DNA of 64,000 nucleotides, from contig NW_026515499.1 of assembly GCF_014898815.1 (NCBI RefSeq), positions 248,001 through 312,000 on the forward strand, read 5' to 3'. The stretch is from Panonychus citri (lineage: Eukaryota; Arthropoda; Arachnida; Trombidiformes; Tetranychidae). This document shows positions 1 through 11,800 of this stretch, piece after piece. The first letter of the stretch is position 1; every line of letters starts with the position of its first letter. Made by a program: the position numbers and the translations under genes. Under the pieces are notes generated by a model. That model did not search any database. It was not told the origin of the DNA and worked only from the letters and a program-made list of their open reading frames with translations.

Positions 1-654
1 AAATATCAATCCTGTTCTGATTAGAGATGGCTAAATCGCTTTGGCTTCATTGAACATGTAGTTCAGGAGGAGGACAATAATCATCAAGTTGATTGGGAAA
101 AAAAGAGCGAAAATATAATTATTTGTCCTCGACTCCCTTCCTACTCCAAAATAATACATTTTGTGTGAATTTTCCCCATAATCGGTGATGTCTTTTCAAT
201 CAATGCTTCATTTACAATCAAAGTTTACCAGCATCAACATTGTCCCCTCTTTACTCTTCTCAGCGGCCAACTCCATGATGATAGAGATACGAATCCGGTA
301 AAAGTTATATCATATTAATAGAATTTGTTTTTGCAAAAAAAAAGTGATAACAATTACATTGATTGTTTATGTTTCTCTCTTTCCTGTTTCTGCTAATTGT
401 TGTTTGATGGAAGAGATAAAGAGGGAGAGCATGTGATGTGAGAAAATGAGTATTATGTATTCTACCTGGAAAGAATTAGCTCAAAATGGATTAAAAGACT
501 TGAGAGAAGGAGAAAGATTAGATGGGATTAGGATTAAAAAAGTGAGAAAAATTCATTGATTTTTTTTTGTTCAAAATCAATAAATATAAAAGTGTAAATG
601 ATTGCATTAATCGTCTCGACATAAGTCTCTCTGTAAACACAGTTATCTTCATAC
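1..654. other. Intron or left flank of ZFR
   Basis: No DZF continuation was recognised on the minus strand although the last ZFR exon ends in phase 1 and needs at least one more exon. The stretch is AT-rich with short poly-T runs and most likely lies within a ZFR intron. A short open stretch at about 210-300 (minus) has no recognisable similarity. Confidence 0.4.
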
Positions 655-3600
655 CCGCAGGAGCAATTACTTCCGGTGCACTAGACTCTCTTATAGATGG
701 AGATGTGAAGTGAACATTAACAGTAATCGGAAGTTCTGATGTTGATGTGATCGAAATTTTTCCTTCACCGATTTTAACGTGTATCTCATACTTATCCGTT
801 GGATTAACAAGCTGTTTTGAAATGGTAAAGGAAAATAAAATATTAAATTAATAGAAAATCATGGATAATCCAATTATCATTCTTACCTCGAGTTGTTTAG
901 GTAAATGATTCATGACTCTCATTACCAACTGATTTGTTGGTTTATCTGAACATATGATAACTAAATCAACTTCTTTATCTCCGACTAAAAGTAGATTTTT
1001 AGCTAATGGGCCAACTCGCATCAGTCCTCTTAAAATACGATTAGAATTGTTCTCATCGTTTTTATCATTGGTTGTTTCACAGTTTGAACCATTCGTTGTT
1101 TTTTCCTCTTTGTTGGCATTTTCATTTGTACAGCTTTCTGTTTGTTTAGGGAGTTCTTCTTGATTTTCATCTTTAGTAGCTGTTGAATTATTGTTAATTG
1201 TTTCAGTAGTGGATTCAGATGGATTAGTTACCATTTGACCTTCGGTTACATTTGAAAATTCTTCTTTCAATTCTTTCTGAATTATTTCATTTATAGCATT
1301 TTGGTTATCTTCTTTTGATAGTTTGTCATATACTCCAGCCAAAGCTCTTTCGGTTACCATAACAACATGATGAATTTCGTCTAATTCATTTTCGGATGGA
1401 CAAATTTCTGAATGTTTCTGAATCAAATGATTATCGTCCCATGAACCACCAGAATGTCCTCCACGTCCTCTAAATGGTAATGGACCCATCAAAAGACCAC
1501 CAGGACCAGCAGGACCACCAAAACCTGATGGTGGCATCATATGAGGTGGAGGAGGTGGCGGTGGGGGCATATAACCATAGGCTATTCCACCCATTCCCAT
1601 TCCTCGATTGGGTGGGGGATACCAATCATTCCAGTAATGATGGTCTCGTTGTTTGTTATGGAAAAATCTTTTATCTTTGGTTTCTTGAATTTTTCTTTGT
1701 TTCAAACTTGGTTTAATATCTACGACTAAATTGGGATCAACTTTCTTTTTATATTGCAATCGATGGCGTCTTCCCTTTAAGTGCATTTCCTTAGCATTTG
1801 GATCATTAAACCGACAATCACAAAGTTTACAATGAAAACTGACAGTTTTACTATCATCACTTCTGTGCTCTTCAATGTAATCCTGTCCTACTGGTTGTGA
1901 ATCAGATTTTTCATAATCCATGAGATTAGGATCAGTTGTGATAACAAATGTTGAGTTAGGAGGACTGGGTGATGTAAATTGAGGTGCAACGGAAGATGAT
2001 GAAGTATTTGGTACTATCGGTGTTGAAGGTGGTTGATAATTGCTAGATTCTTGAGGCATTGGATCTTCATTTAAAGGTTGGGATTCAGCTTCGGGTGTTG
2101 TATTGCTTAATGTTACACCTGGAGGTATAATTGGTGTATTTGTTGTATGAAGACGTCCACCACTAAGAAAATTGATTTTTGGAGTACCTAGAACTTTTAT
2201 CTTGCCAGAATTAGTTGGTATTTGAGAATTGATAGCCTCTGATGATGATTTAGATTTTTGTGACATCACCACTGGGTCAGTTGAAGGAATTGGTTTACCT
2301 AATTTTGTGTGAAGTTTCAATACTTTCTGATGTTTAGAACCTCGTATGTGAGCCGCATATGCATCATTACCGGTACAGGTTACATCACATAATTCACAAC
2401 GAAGAGAAACACCCACAGGTTGACCTCTTTTGTTTGGGGTTATTGCTGTTCCAGTTTTCATTTGCGCTTCTTTCTTTTTATGCTTTTGTCCATCTAAATG
2501 CTCTTTATATGTTTGAGGACCAGCACAACTAATCTTACAAACCTAAGACAGATTTAGAGGAAAAAAAACAGTCTTAATAACCTTGAATGTGAACGAACCA
2601 ATCGAAATGACAAATGTAAAATTCTGACAATTTCTTGGCCGTTTGATAGAGAGAAAAAAAATGATTCTTACCTCACAGTAATGTAATTGTTGTACTTTTG
2701 GAGTCGTTTTCATCTTATTACCTTTGAGAGTTTTCTTAAAATTCCAGTTCCCTTGTTTACCTGAAGTATATGCGGCAGTCGAAGAGTTATCATGTTGAGC
2801 AACTGTAGCCTGTTGACTATAAAGAGCCGCTATCGAAAGAAATGATTGACAAATAAAAATTAATAAAACAAATGATCAATCAGATTTAGAACCAAAAAAA
2901 ACTCGATCACTTACAAGCTGCATAATTTGTAACAACCGAATTGTATGTGTTGGTGTATGATGATGAATTTCCTGTGTATGGATACATGGTACTGGTGGGA
3001 TTTGCAGCGGAATATTGATTAGCATCTGTGGGATAAGCAACAGCAGCAGGTGCCTGGAAAAAAGATCGAGAATGCTAAATGGGTAGAGAGAAAAAAAGAT
3101 TCGATAAGATTAAAGGATAAGAATTGACAATAAATATTGAAAAAAGGGAAAGCCGGTAAAGGCAAGTGAATAAAAGAGAACAGAAGAAATCATGTAAGAT
3201 TAAAGGTTATCAATACTGATGGCGAGAAAAAGAACATGACTTACACCAACTGATGGTCGAGCATAACCATAATTAGTGGCCATTGCCGCTCCGGTTGTGG
3301 CAAAATTTTGATCGTAAGTTGATGCTCTTGGAGCAGCAGAATAAGAAGATGCAACCGGACCATGTCCAGAGAAACCTCCTTGAGCCATATTGGGAGCACT
3401 TATATATCCAGAGCTGAGAACCACAAAGAGAGTAAATCACAATGATCCAACCAATAGAACAATTAAATTAGTTTGTCCATCAACATCAATTAATGTCCAA
3501 TTAAAGAAGATATCGGATAAATGAATGAAAAATAATCAAAGAAAAAAAAAGAGAAATAGAAAATTAATAAGATAGGCAAAGAAAGGGGAGAAAAAGAAAA

Positions 3601-3753
3601 GACAGAAAAAGAGAAAGAGAAAAGAGAAGAAAAATTATCATAAATAGAATAGAAAAAAAAATTCAACTCAATAAATTTGATTGTCATTCGTCATGATACT
3701 TACCCATATGTGTTACCGCCATGGGTGAAACCGTAGTAATTGTTGGAAGTCAT
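655..3753 (-). CDS. ZFR: ZFR, zinc finger RNA-binding protein (partial, runs off left edge)
   Basis: Nuclear double-stranded-RNA-binding protein of the ZFR/Zn72D family, known to act in RNA editing, splicing and mRNA maturation. Exons on the minus strand: 3753-3704, 3413-3245, 3053-2915, 2829-2672, 2542-887 and 811-655, all GT-AG with phases that close. The Tyr/Ala/Ser-rich N-terminus is followed by three U1-type C2H2 zinc fingers: YCEVCKISCAGPQTY (spanning the 2672/2542 junction), LRCELCDVTCTGNDAY, and FHCKLCDCRFNDPNAK. A Pro/Gly-rich linker and an acidic Asn/Glu-rich insertion precede the start of the DZF (nucleotidyltransferase-like) domain, which includes DKEVDLVIICSDKPTNQL. The last visible exon ends at a G|GTATGA donor (phase 1). 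The rest of DZF was not found in bases 1-654, so the gene continues beyond the window. About 776 codons are visible. The start at 3753 opens a 50-nt exon with a good donor. Confidence 0.93.
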
Positions 3754-3881
3754 AATTAAATTAAATTAAAACAAATATCGGAAAGTTAATCAATCTAATT
3801 AAAAATTTATTCAACACTCAAGACAATTAACTACAAGAAGGGGAAAGAAGTTCAAACAACCGATGCCAAGCGAATTTTCTA

Positions 3882-3895
3882 CTGCCATCTAGTGA
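3882..3895 (-). promoter_or_regulatory. CTCF-like motif upstream of ZFR
   Basis: On the minus strand the site reads TCACTAGATGGCAG. It fits the CCASYAGRKGGCR CTCF consensus except at its 5' base. It lies about 130 bp upstream of the ZFR start codon. Binding is inferred from the motif only. Confidence 0.4.
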
Positions 3896-4286
3896 GTAAA
3901 ATGGAAAAGAATTTTTTTTCTAAATTTTTTCAAATTCTAAATTCTCTTAGTATCTTTTCACTTAATCACTGGTGAAGAAACAAAGGAAACAATTTTCTAA
4001 TTCATTTTAATTATTTAATTTGGTTAATTAATCTAATTGTTTGTGAACCGATATTGTGGAAAAAGAAAATTGGTCAATTGTGTTAGTTAATTTGATTGAA
4101 TTGTTTGAATTTTTATCTTTAAATTTTTTGTTGATTTTGGTGATTTTGTTGTTTATTGTTTATTTTATTTATTTTGGTGAATTTAATTGTTTCTGTTTAT
4201 TGTGATTAGTTAATTTGCTTGTTGAGTGATGTTTTCTTTATTGTTAATTGTTTGTTCACTGTTTTTAATTCATTTTTTATTAATTG

Positions 4287-4322
4287 TCTGTGTTCTCGAT
4301 AATCACAAGATGGCGTTGGTCA
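4287..4322 (+). repeat. 36-bp shared promoter element, copy 1 (AAGATGGCGTT core)
   Basis: Thirty-four of 36 bases are identical to 7942-7977, upstream of the next plus-strand gene. The core CACAAGATGGCGTTGGTCA resembles the YY1/Pho site (AAGATGGCGGC) found close to transcription starts of many metazoan housekeeping genes. The ATG inside it would also begin a tiny upstream reading frame of eight codons (4310-4336). Confidence 0.55.
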
Positions 4323-4863
4323 AATTGGTAAATTGATTCTTCTGAAAAGGTTAACCCTTCATGTATGAGTTAATTGTGATTCTAATTTTATAATCACCAT
4401 AATCTTTAAATTTTCAATCTAATTAATCTTTTCGCAATTATTACAATCGTGTAAAGTGTTTATTCGTAAGATCAATTATCTTTATTGTTAATGTTAATAT
4501 TCAACGTTGATGATTAACTGTTTTTCTCTTCCCAATTTTGTGTTTCTATTGTTTTTATTTTCGATTTGAATTTTTTTTTTCTTCATTTTCTTTTTGTTTC
4601 CAACAAAAGAAAACAACATTTTCTCATCATTCCAACATTATTCATCTTTATTTTATAATCATCATCATCATTTTCTCACCAGAAACATCAATATAATCAA
4701 TGAATTTCCTGGTGTATATTTTAATAGGTTAACACCTAACATTTTATGCTAATAAGTTACCATATGTTACGATGTGTTTACATTGCATCTGAATCTTTTA
4801 ATTGTCATAATAATTTCCCTTCACTAATATAAACCAATTGATTAGCTGTTTCAATCAAAAGGA

Positions 4864-7275
4864 ATGGCGATTTCATTTATGAAATCATTATCTCTTCGTG
4901 GATCAAATCGAGATGGTTATATAAACACTTTCAACCAGAAACCCGATACTTGTAGCGATTCTGAGGATGAAGATAATTGCTCAGGTGATCCTAACAATAA
5001 GCCAATTTTATCAACAACAGGTAATGGTTATATTGGTCATAATGTATTCGAAACAACCAAACAAAGTTCATCATTGATTCCAAATTGTGGTGGTCCATTT
5101 TCATCATTAACTCCATCAATGTGGCCTCAAGATTTGCTTGTATCCATTTCTCAGCCTGATGATTCTCGACGGTCTAATCTTTGGTTCGATGATTATGGTT
5201 TTACTGTTAACAAATCGATTGAAGAAATTAATTCAATCAAATTGTCCCAATCAATATCATCTCAACAACAACAACAACCAGTATCATCATCTACAGATGA
5301 TTCAGATGAGGGAACCGAAGAGGAAAAACTGAGAAACAAGTGGATCGCTTATCTTGAATTCACATATAACGAGGCCGTTTTACCGAAGATGATGTGGTCA
5401 CAAGTCGAACCACAGATTCGACATACTCGAGTTCTAGATGAATTGGTTAAAGGAGGTTTACCAAGTTCCATGAGAGCTCAATTATGGTTACGATTTAGTA
5501 AAGGAATGGCCTTAAAGAATAACAGTAAATGGACTTACGCTCAAATGTGCGATCAATCAAATCACGTAGGTCACATTCCCGATAAGCAGATACTAAATGT
5601 ATTACCAAATAATGCTTGTTTCATGGAGATAACTTCGGTTGGTATTGAACGACTTCGACGGATTCTCAGAGTAATTAAATGGCTTCATCGAAGTGGTTCC
5701 AATCCATTATCCACTTCCTGTGATTCCGTTAACATCCCGATAATTGCAGCCTACCTTTTACTTGTCTGTGATGAAGAGGATGCCTTTTGGTTAACATTAT
5801 CATGTTTAAATGAACTTAAATCATTTGATCATCAACGTATTCTAATCAAATTAATTGTTAACAATTGTTCTTACCTTGATGATCTATTGAAAAAAGATGA
5901 TCTCGATATTACCCTAATTACCTGTCATTGGTTTTCAAGTCTATTTTCAGGATATTTTCCGAAAACTTTTGTCCTCTTCCTTTTCTGGGATCTCTATTTC
6001 TATTATGGTTCAATTGTATTATTTCAATTAACTATTGGTTTATTATTGGAAACCAGACATTTATTAACTGATGGTTCTGATGCTGCTGTTATATTTAACA
6101 AATTATCCGATTTACCTTCAAACATTACCTGTCAGGAAAATTTAATCTCTTATTGGAAATCAGGAGCCCAATACGTTGATTATATTAAAAAAGACATGGC
6201 GAGTATTAATTTAATGAATTTAAATACTTCCGGTACTTCATTCATGACATTACCTTCATTTACCTCGGACCAATTTGATCAAGATATTAAATCAAAAAAT
6301 ATAAGACAAACATCAATTTTAATGGAGTTACATGAATCGATTGCTGCTCTTGGTAAACACTTTGAATCCTATGATCATAATTTTAAAGCAAATTTGGAAC
6401 CTGATTACACGAAAATAGATAAAGATGATTATGATGATGAAGATTCATTTGATTGTTATAAGAAAAGTAAATCACCCTTAAGACGAGCTAAAGCATTGAT
6501 TGATTTTCAACGACATGATTCAGATGAACTTGGATTTTCAAAGAATGACGTTATCACCATAATTAATGAACGAGATGAACATTGTTGGATTGGTGAATTA
6601 AATGGTCAACGGGGTTGGTTTCCGGCTAAATTTGTTGAACTATTGGACGAGAGACATGGTGAATACAGTATTGCGGGAGATGATCGAGTTGTGCCTTACA
6701 TTAATGATCTTGTTCGAGGTCGATTTTGTTCAATATTTAAAACCATCTTATGTCATGGACTTAGACGAACTCTTTTCATCGCTGTTCATCCCTGGAACGT
6801 GATTGAGGCGATTGTCTCTTGCTGTATTGAAAGTGACTTTAATTCAGTCTATTCACGTTTAGTTCTTACTCGAACTTTTCGTCTAGATGAATTTGCTCGA
6901 GTTCTAAGTCCGTGTGAAATTTTATACCGAAGTGTGGCCCATATAAATCAAAATTTAGAATACGAACCGATGGATGTTAAATTACGTTCGTTGGTTTGTA
7001 TCGCTTTAAATCAGAAAATTTTACATGAATGGTTTTCAATCATCTGTGGAACTCAACCTCATATATTAGCTAAATTTTACCACAATTGGAGTTTTGTTAA
7101 CAGTCCAGCATGGAAAATAATTAGAGCTGAATTGCGACTTTTAATTCAATTCTCATTCAATATGAACATAAATGCTGAAGTTCAGGCCGATAATTCTGGA
7201 CCAAAATCACCAGTATCCAAAGAAGGTGTTAAAGATATGCTAGTTAAACATCACTTATTCTCGTGGGACATTTGA
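4864..7275 (+). CDS. SGSM3: SGSM3-like small G protein signalling modulator (TBC-SH3-RUN), catalytically altered TBC
   Basis: Intronless, 803 aa; human SGSM3 is about 750 aa. Conservation starts near residue 75 (GGPFSSLTPSMWPQD), after a mite-specific N-terminus. The TBC domain begins near residue 197 (GGLPSSMRAQLWLRF) and keeps NNACF, LRRILR, EEDAFW and FWDLYFYYGS. The SH3 domain is at about 540-597 (ALIDFQRHDSDELGFSKND ... GWFPAKFVELLDE). The RUN domain follows (DLVRGRF, VYSRLVL, KTFRLDE-like TRTFRLDE, MDVKLRSLVCIALN), and the tail VKDMLVKHHLFSWD is almost identical to the vertebrate C-terminus. The family links Rab/Rap signalling to membrane traffic. The two catalytic TBC signatures are missing: the IxxDxxR motif reads IPDKQILNVLP (Q242, N245), and the YxQ segment near residues 279-292 has no Tyr-x-Gln. 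The domain is therefore probably a non-catalytic Rab-binding module. Confidence 0.95.
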   Translation: MAISFMKSLSLRGSNRDGYINTFNQKPDTCSDSEDEDNCSGDPNNKPILSTTGNGYIGHNVFETTKQSSSLIPNCGGPFSSLTPSMWPQDLLVSISQPDDSRRSNLWFDDYGFTVNKSIEEINSIKLSQSISSQQQQQPVSSSTDDSDEGTEEEKLRNKWIAYLEFTYNEAVLPKMMWSQVEPQIRHTRVLDELVKGGLPSSMRAQLWLRFSKGMALKNNSKWTYAQMCDQSNHVGHIPDKQILNVLPNNACFMEITSVGIERLRRILRVIKWLHRSGSNPLSTSCDSVNIPIIAAYLLLVCDEEDAFWLTLSCLNELKSFDHQRILIKLIVNNCSYLDDLLKKDDLDITLITCHWFSSLFSGYFPKTFVLFLFWDLYFYYGSIVLFQLTIGLLLETRHLLTDGSDAAVIFNKLSDLPSNITCQENLISYWKSGAQYVDYIKKDMASINLMNLNTSGTSFMTLPSFTSDQFDQDIKSKNIRQTSILMELHESIAALGKHFESYDHNFKANLEPDYTKIDKDDYDDEDSFDCYKKSKSPLRRAKALIDFQRHDSDELGFSKNDVITIINERDEHCWIGELNGQRGWFPAKFVELLDERHGEYSIAGDDRVVPYINDLVRGRFCSIFKTILCHGLRRTLFIAVHPWNVIEAIVSCCIESDFNSVYSRLVLTRTFRLDEFARVLSPCEILYRSVAHINQNLEYEPMDVKLRSLVCIALNQKILHEWFSIICGTQPHILAKFYHNWSFVNSPAWKIIRAELRLLIQFSFNMNINAEVQADNSGPKSPVSKEGVKDMLVKHHLFSWDI

Positions 7276-8826
7276 TTAAATAATCAACTGGATTAACAAC
7301 TAGTCAACAAACAACTAATCATTTAAAATTAACTCGTTCTCACAAAAACAACAATCTAATTTGTTATCTCTTGTTAATCAAATACTTTTGATTAACTTTT
7401 CCCTTTTGTTAACCAACAGACACTGGAAACAATTAACGTTCTAAGTCTTTGGTATCTCGTTTTTTTTTGTGTTTTTATTTTAAACAAAAATTTTATCTTT
7501 TTCCATAATTTAATCGTACAATTAACTACAACTGAATCAATTACGAACGAAAAAAACTCATATTAATCATTCACATTCCAAGTCAAGTCATAAACAATCA
7601 ATTGATTGAGAAATATTAACTCATCTATGATGACTCGTAACAGAAAATGTAAACAAAAAAACCGACCGATCAACCAAACAATTACAATTAAAAATTCTGA
7701 TTCCAATCAATTAACAAAATCGCCGATTTAGTTCTGTTTTCGACCAAAAGATGGAGCCAGGAGGCGATTTCTTCGTTCAATGTAACCTGAATGGGAATTT
7801 GTTTCAGTTTCATTTTTGTTGAAATCTCTTCATGACAAGTTGATTAATCTAATTGAATTTGTGATCATTTGAATCATTAATCTAATTATCTGACGATTTA
7901 ATTGTTGATTGTTTCAATTTATTGATTGTTTTATCTAATTCTCTGTGTTATCGGTAATCACAAGATGGCGTTGGTCAGATAAATCAATTGATTCAATTGG
8001 CTTCTCTTTCTTATAGAGGAAGATGAAAATAATCATTGTAACTGTTGTTTAGCTACTGTTTTTTCCAACAATTTGCTGTTAATTGTAATTAATTAGATTG
8101 TGTTTAAATTTAATTGTCACCGAACAACAACGACAACCTGATAATCTTGATATTCTAAATTGTCGATTTCTATTTTTTCTTTTGTCCAATATTTTCTCTC
8201 TTCTATTCTAATATTGGTCTTTTAATCGATGGTGTTTTCTTTTTTCCCCTTGGTCATTAACTGTTAATAATTTTTATTCTCTTCTCTTTTTCGAATCTTT
8301 TTTTTCTATTCCATTTGTATCTCTTTTTTCAGTGTTTTCTTTTTTTGTTCTTTCAATCTGTTCATCTTGTTATCTTGTTCCATTCTCTTCCTTTGACTAT
8401 CAACCAAAATTAACTTTCGATTAGCCTAATTTATATATTTTTTTACTGATTTTCTTTTTCATAATATTATCTCTGTTAGTCAATCATCACGCCTCATATT
8501 TTTGTCTCTGTGTCTCACCCTCTTCTTTTATCTTTCTTTTTTTCATTCTCTTTCTTTTTCGGGTTTATTCATCTTCCCTAATCTTCATCTTTTCTCTTTC
8601 TCTTTCTCTCTTCTCTCTCCTTTTTACATTCTTTTTTTCTTTCTCTTCTGTATCAATCACTTTTCGTCATACCTATTATCCTCTTGATTTCTCTTCTTGC
8701 AATATTCTTGTTCTTCTTGTGGTCATCATCATCTTCCATCTTCACCTTTTCTCATTTTCACCATTTTCTTTTTACCAAAAAACTTGTCTTCAAATTATGT
8801 TGTCCCGTTAATGGTCAATCGAGGAA
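7276..8826. other. Intergenic: SGSM3 3' flank and RIN 5' region
   Basis: The first part is the probable SGSM3 3'UTR (AT-rich). From about 7860 onward it is the RIN upstream region, with the shared AAGATGGCGTT element at 7942-7977. From 8150 to 8800 it is very pyrimidine-rich (long T and CT runs), which fits an unspliced 5'UTR or intron. Open frames there encode only Phe/Ser/Leu-rich repeats and are not credible. Confidence 0.5.
7942..7977 (+). repeat. 36-bp shared promoter element, copy 2 (AAGATGGCGTT core)
   Basis: Near-identical (34/36) to 4287-4322. It lies 850 bp upstream of the RIN start codon. The internal ATG gives only a five-codon frame here (7964-7981), so the shared part is the DNA element and not a peptide beyond MALV. 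Confidence 0.55.
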
Positions 8827-11800
8827 ATGTCCCTCGTTTCGCCAGAATCTAGTCCTTCTTTACCTTCTAAACCAGTGGTCACACCTTTGCAATCAGCTAA
8901 TTGTCAACTTAATCAAACTAACAATTGCATCAAGGTAAATATAATTATTGTTGCCAAAAATTTTGTTCCATTTGTTTGTTTGTCTTTTTTTTTCTCTTTT
9001 TTATTCCATTTTCCTTTTAACTTTCCCTTACAATTTCCTCTTATATCTTTGCTTTTCTCAGTTCTTCCTACAAAATCATCAAATGTCTTCGCCCCTTTTT
9101 CTCTATCAAAAAGGAAGAGGCTCCTCTTTAACTTCTTCAACTTCTTTTCTGTCTTTCTCTTTATTATTAAATCCACCCGTCTCATTTTTTTTTTCTTCTT
9201 CTATCATCATTAACATCTCTTTCTCTCTCACTTTCTCTAATTTTTTTTTTCTCATCCTATCTCATCTTTTCTCTTCATTTTTATAGCCCTCTGTGTCTTC
9301 TGCTTTCTCCATCGTTCCTTCATCATCCATCTCTCTATCATCATCTTTATCATTAACCAATCCAACAGAAGCTCAAACAACTACAGTGAACACTGAACGT
9401 CGTCATTCTGATGCAGGTTTCGTATTCTCCTCTCTAATTGGCAAAGACTCAACGGACTCAACTGAGTCACAATTCAAGTTAACAACTTCAAACACTATCA
9501 CAAGTAATAGTGGTACTGGTGGTGGTGGAACTGGTGAAGGAAAAACTGTCAACGGAAATGAACTTAACTCAAATGAAATTACCCTTATCGATAGACTTAC
9601 AAAGACAACATCTATCTGGTTTCTACCGGATACTGGTCGATCCTGTGTAACTAACCTTCTTGAAAGAAAAGAAAATGGATGTTTTATCGTTCGTAATTCA
9701 AGTAAATACAATTCAATGGCCTTATCGGTTAGATTACCTGAAGGAAAAGGACCTCATGTTGAACATTATCTCGTTGAAACTTCACCAAATGGTTTATTTC
9801 ACCTTGAAGGATCTGAAAATTATTTTACCAGTATGACATCACTAATATCTCATTATAGCAATTGTTGTGATGAGTTACCTGTCCGATTAACTTTACCTAA
9901 TAAGTTAATGAATGCAAATTTCGTTAAATTAACATCCTATTCACTTTTGGGCCAAGAATTTTGGCATACACTCAATCAAACACCTAAACGAGCTTTTGCC
10001 CCGATCATACGAAGCGCCAGTAATGCGTCAAGTACCAACAATAAGCATAAATTTACCAATAATAACAACAACAACAACAATTTAAGTTTAACACTTTCAT
10101 TAAGTATTAAACAATTAGCCACTGATGCCACCGAAAAACCTGCAATTGAAGTATCCATTCAATCACCCGATCAAGGTTCTTACCGAAGTAACAAAAGTAA
10201 TAATCTTTCAGGAAGAAGAAGACAAGTTCCCAATTTATCTTTAACCACCAATAACTTAAATCAACAACAAGCATATATTGTTAATGAATTAACATCTTCA
10301 GGATCATCAACCAACATAACTTGTTTACCTTCATCTTCATCTTCATCAACCTCTTCATGTTCACCTCCATCAACTTCACCTTCCAGAATTGATACCGATG
10401 AATTGATGATAGATTATAACAATGATCCTCTTGTGGATATGAAAAAAAGCTCAACTGTGCCAATCAATTTAGTCGAACAATGTGAAAGTTCAGTGAAAAT
10501 CTCTGTGCCACCCAAACCTCCACCACGATCAAGTATCACTCCTTCCGGTGAGGGTAACATGCAAATCTCAATTGCACCTCCAGTTCCTTCACGAACTTGC
10601 AAACCCTCATCAAAGGCCAATTCGAAAAGTTTCTCATCATCAACCATCAATTCATTCATTAAAAGTATCTCCATAGAAGATATTTTTTCTAATAAAAATC
10701 AATCAAATGCCAGTGATGACGAGCTATTAATTGTAAAAGAAGAAGAAATTGATGACGAAGATGATGAAACAATAGATGATAACAATTATTCAAGTAACAA
10801 CAACAACAACAACAATAGAAGTAAAAATAGAAATAATAATATTAACATGAGAAATCACACCAACAATTATAAAGATAACAATTTATCAATTAGTCAGAGA
10901 AACCCTGAAAATGGGAGTTCTCACAATATCTCTAGTCAAAGTGAAAACACCAAACCAAATGAGACAATGAATAATGAGAAATCACCACGAGGTATTGAAA
11001 CATTAATTAAATACTATAATAGTAAAGTTGAAGATAAATACAGTGATTATGAAGATATTTGGAGTTTCACTCCAAAGCCATTTGAAGATCGAAACAAATT
11101 ATCACAACAACAACATCAACAAGCCGAAAAAAAGGAAAAAGAATCTCCAAAAGTTACTAAATCATCTCAATCATCATCTGAAACTCACCAACAAATTAAA
11201 AAGCATAAACCATCAATAATTGCATCAAATTCGAGGATCAAATCAACACCATCATCATGTTCATCACATGGTTTTAAAAAATCAATTATTACATCTAATT
11301 CAAAATGTTGCTCTGCCAGTACTCAAACAGATCCAATGAAATCATCATCCTGTCATAATGATGATCAATTTAATGAAATAATTAATCGTTTCGAACATCA
11401 TTCCCATTATGGTTCGGATTCTAATTTAACTCTTTCCTCGATAAGATCAACTCACAGTAAACATAATTTATCCTTGGAAAGTTTAATCTATCTTAATAAG
11501 GATGCTCTTTCAATTTATGGTGAGGCCAGTGATCTGGGCTTTCCCCTTAGTGGTGGTTCAAATGAAGTTAATCCACAATTGGAAGATGCTTGCACACAAA
11601 TTGGTAATAGTAAAGCCAATAATTCATCATCATCAACATCTCAACAGAAGAGACCCCACCAATCGGGGGGAAATAAAGGAAGTGACCAATGGACAAAAGG
11701 CAAACTGGGAGGAACTCGTGGTAAAGATGGCGCTTGGTTGGTTGATTCATCATGGAAATGGCGTCGATCTAATAATTATCTTGATCAATCGGATACCATT

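Larger units (their letters stand above)
3754..4863. promoter_or_regulatory. Divergent intergenic region between ZFR and SGSM3
   Basis: This 1.1-kb region separates the minus-strand ZFR start from the plus-strand SGSM3 start. It contains a CTCF-like motif at 3882-3895, about 130 bp from the ZFR ATG, and the AAGATGGCGTT element at 4287-4322. Directly after that element is a possible splice donor (GTAAAT at about 4328). The sequence AAAAG directly before the ATG at 4864 could act as an acceptor. The SGSM3 5'UTR may therefore be spliced, with the element in or near the first exon. Otherwise it is AT-rich DNA with no further gene. Confidence 0.5.

Noticed and set aside
8502..9286. Several overlapping plus-strand open frames rich in Phe, Ser and Leu
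   Set aside because: They are translations of a pyrimidine-rich 5' region and intron of RIN; only 8827-8934 is used, as coding exon 1.
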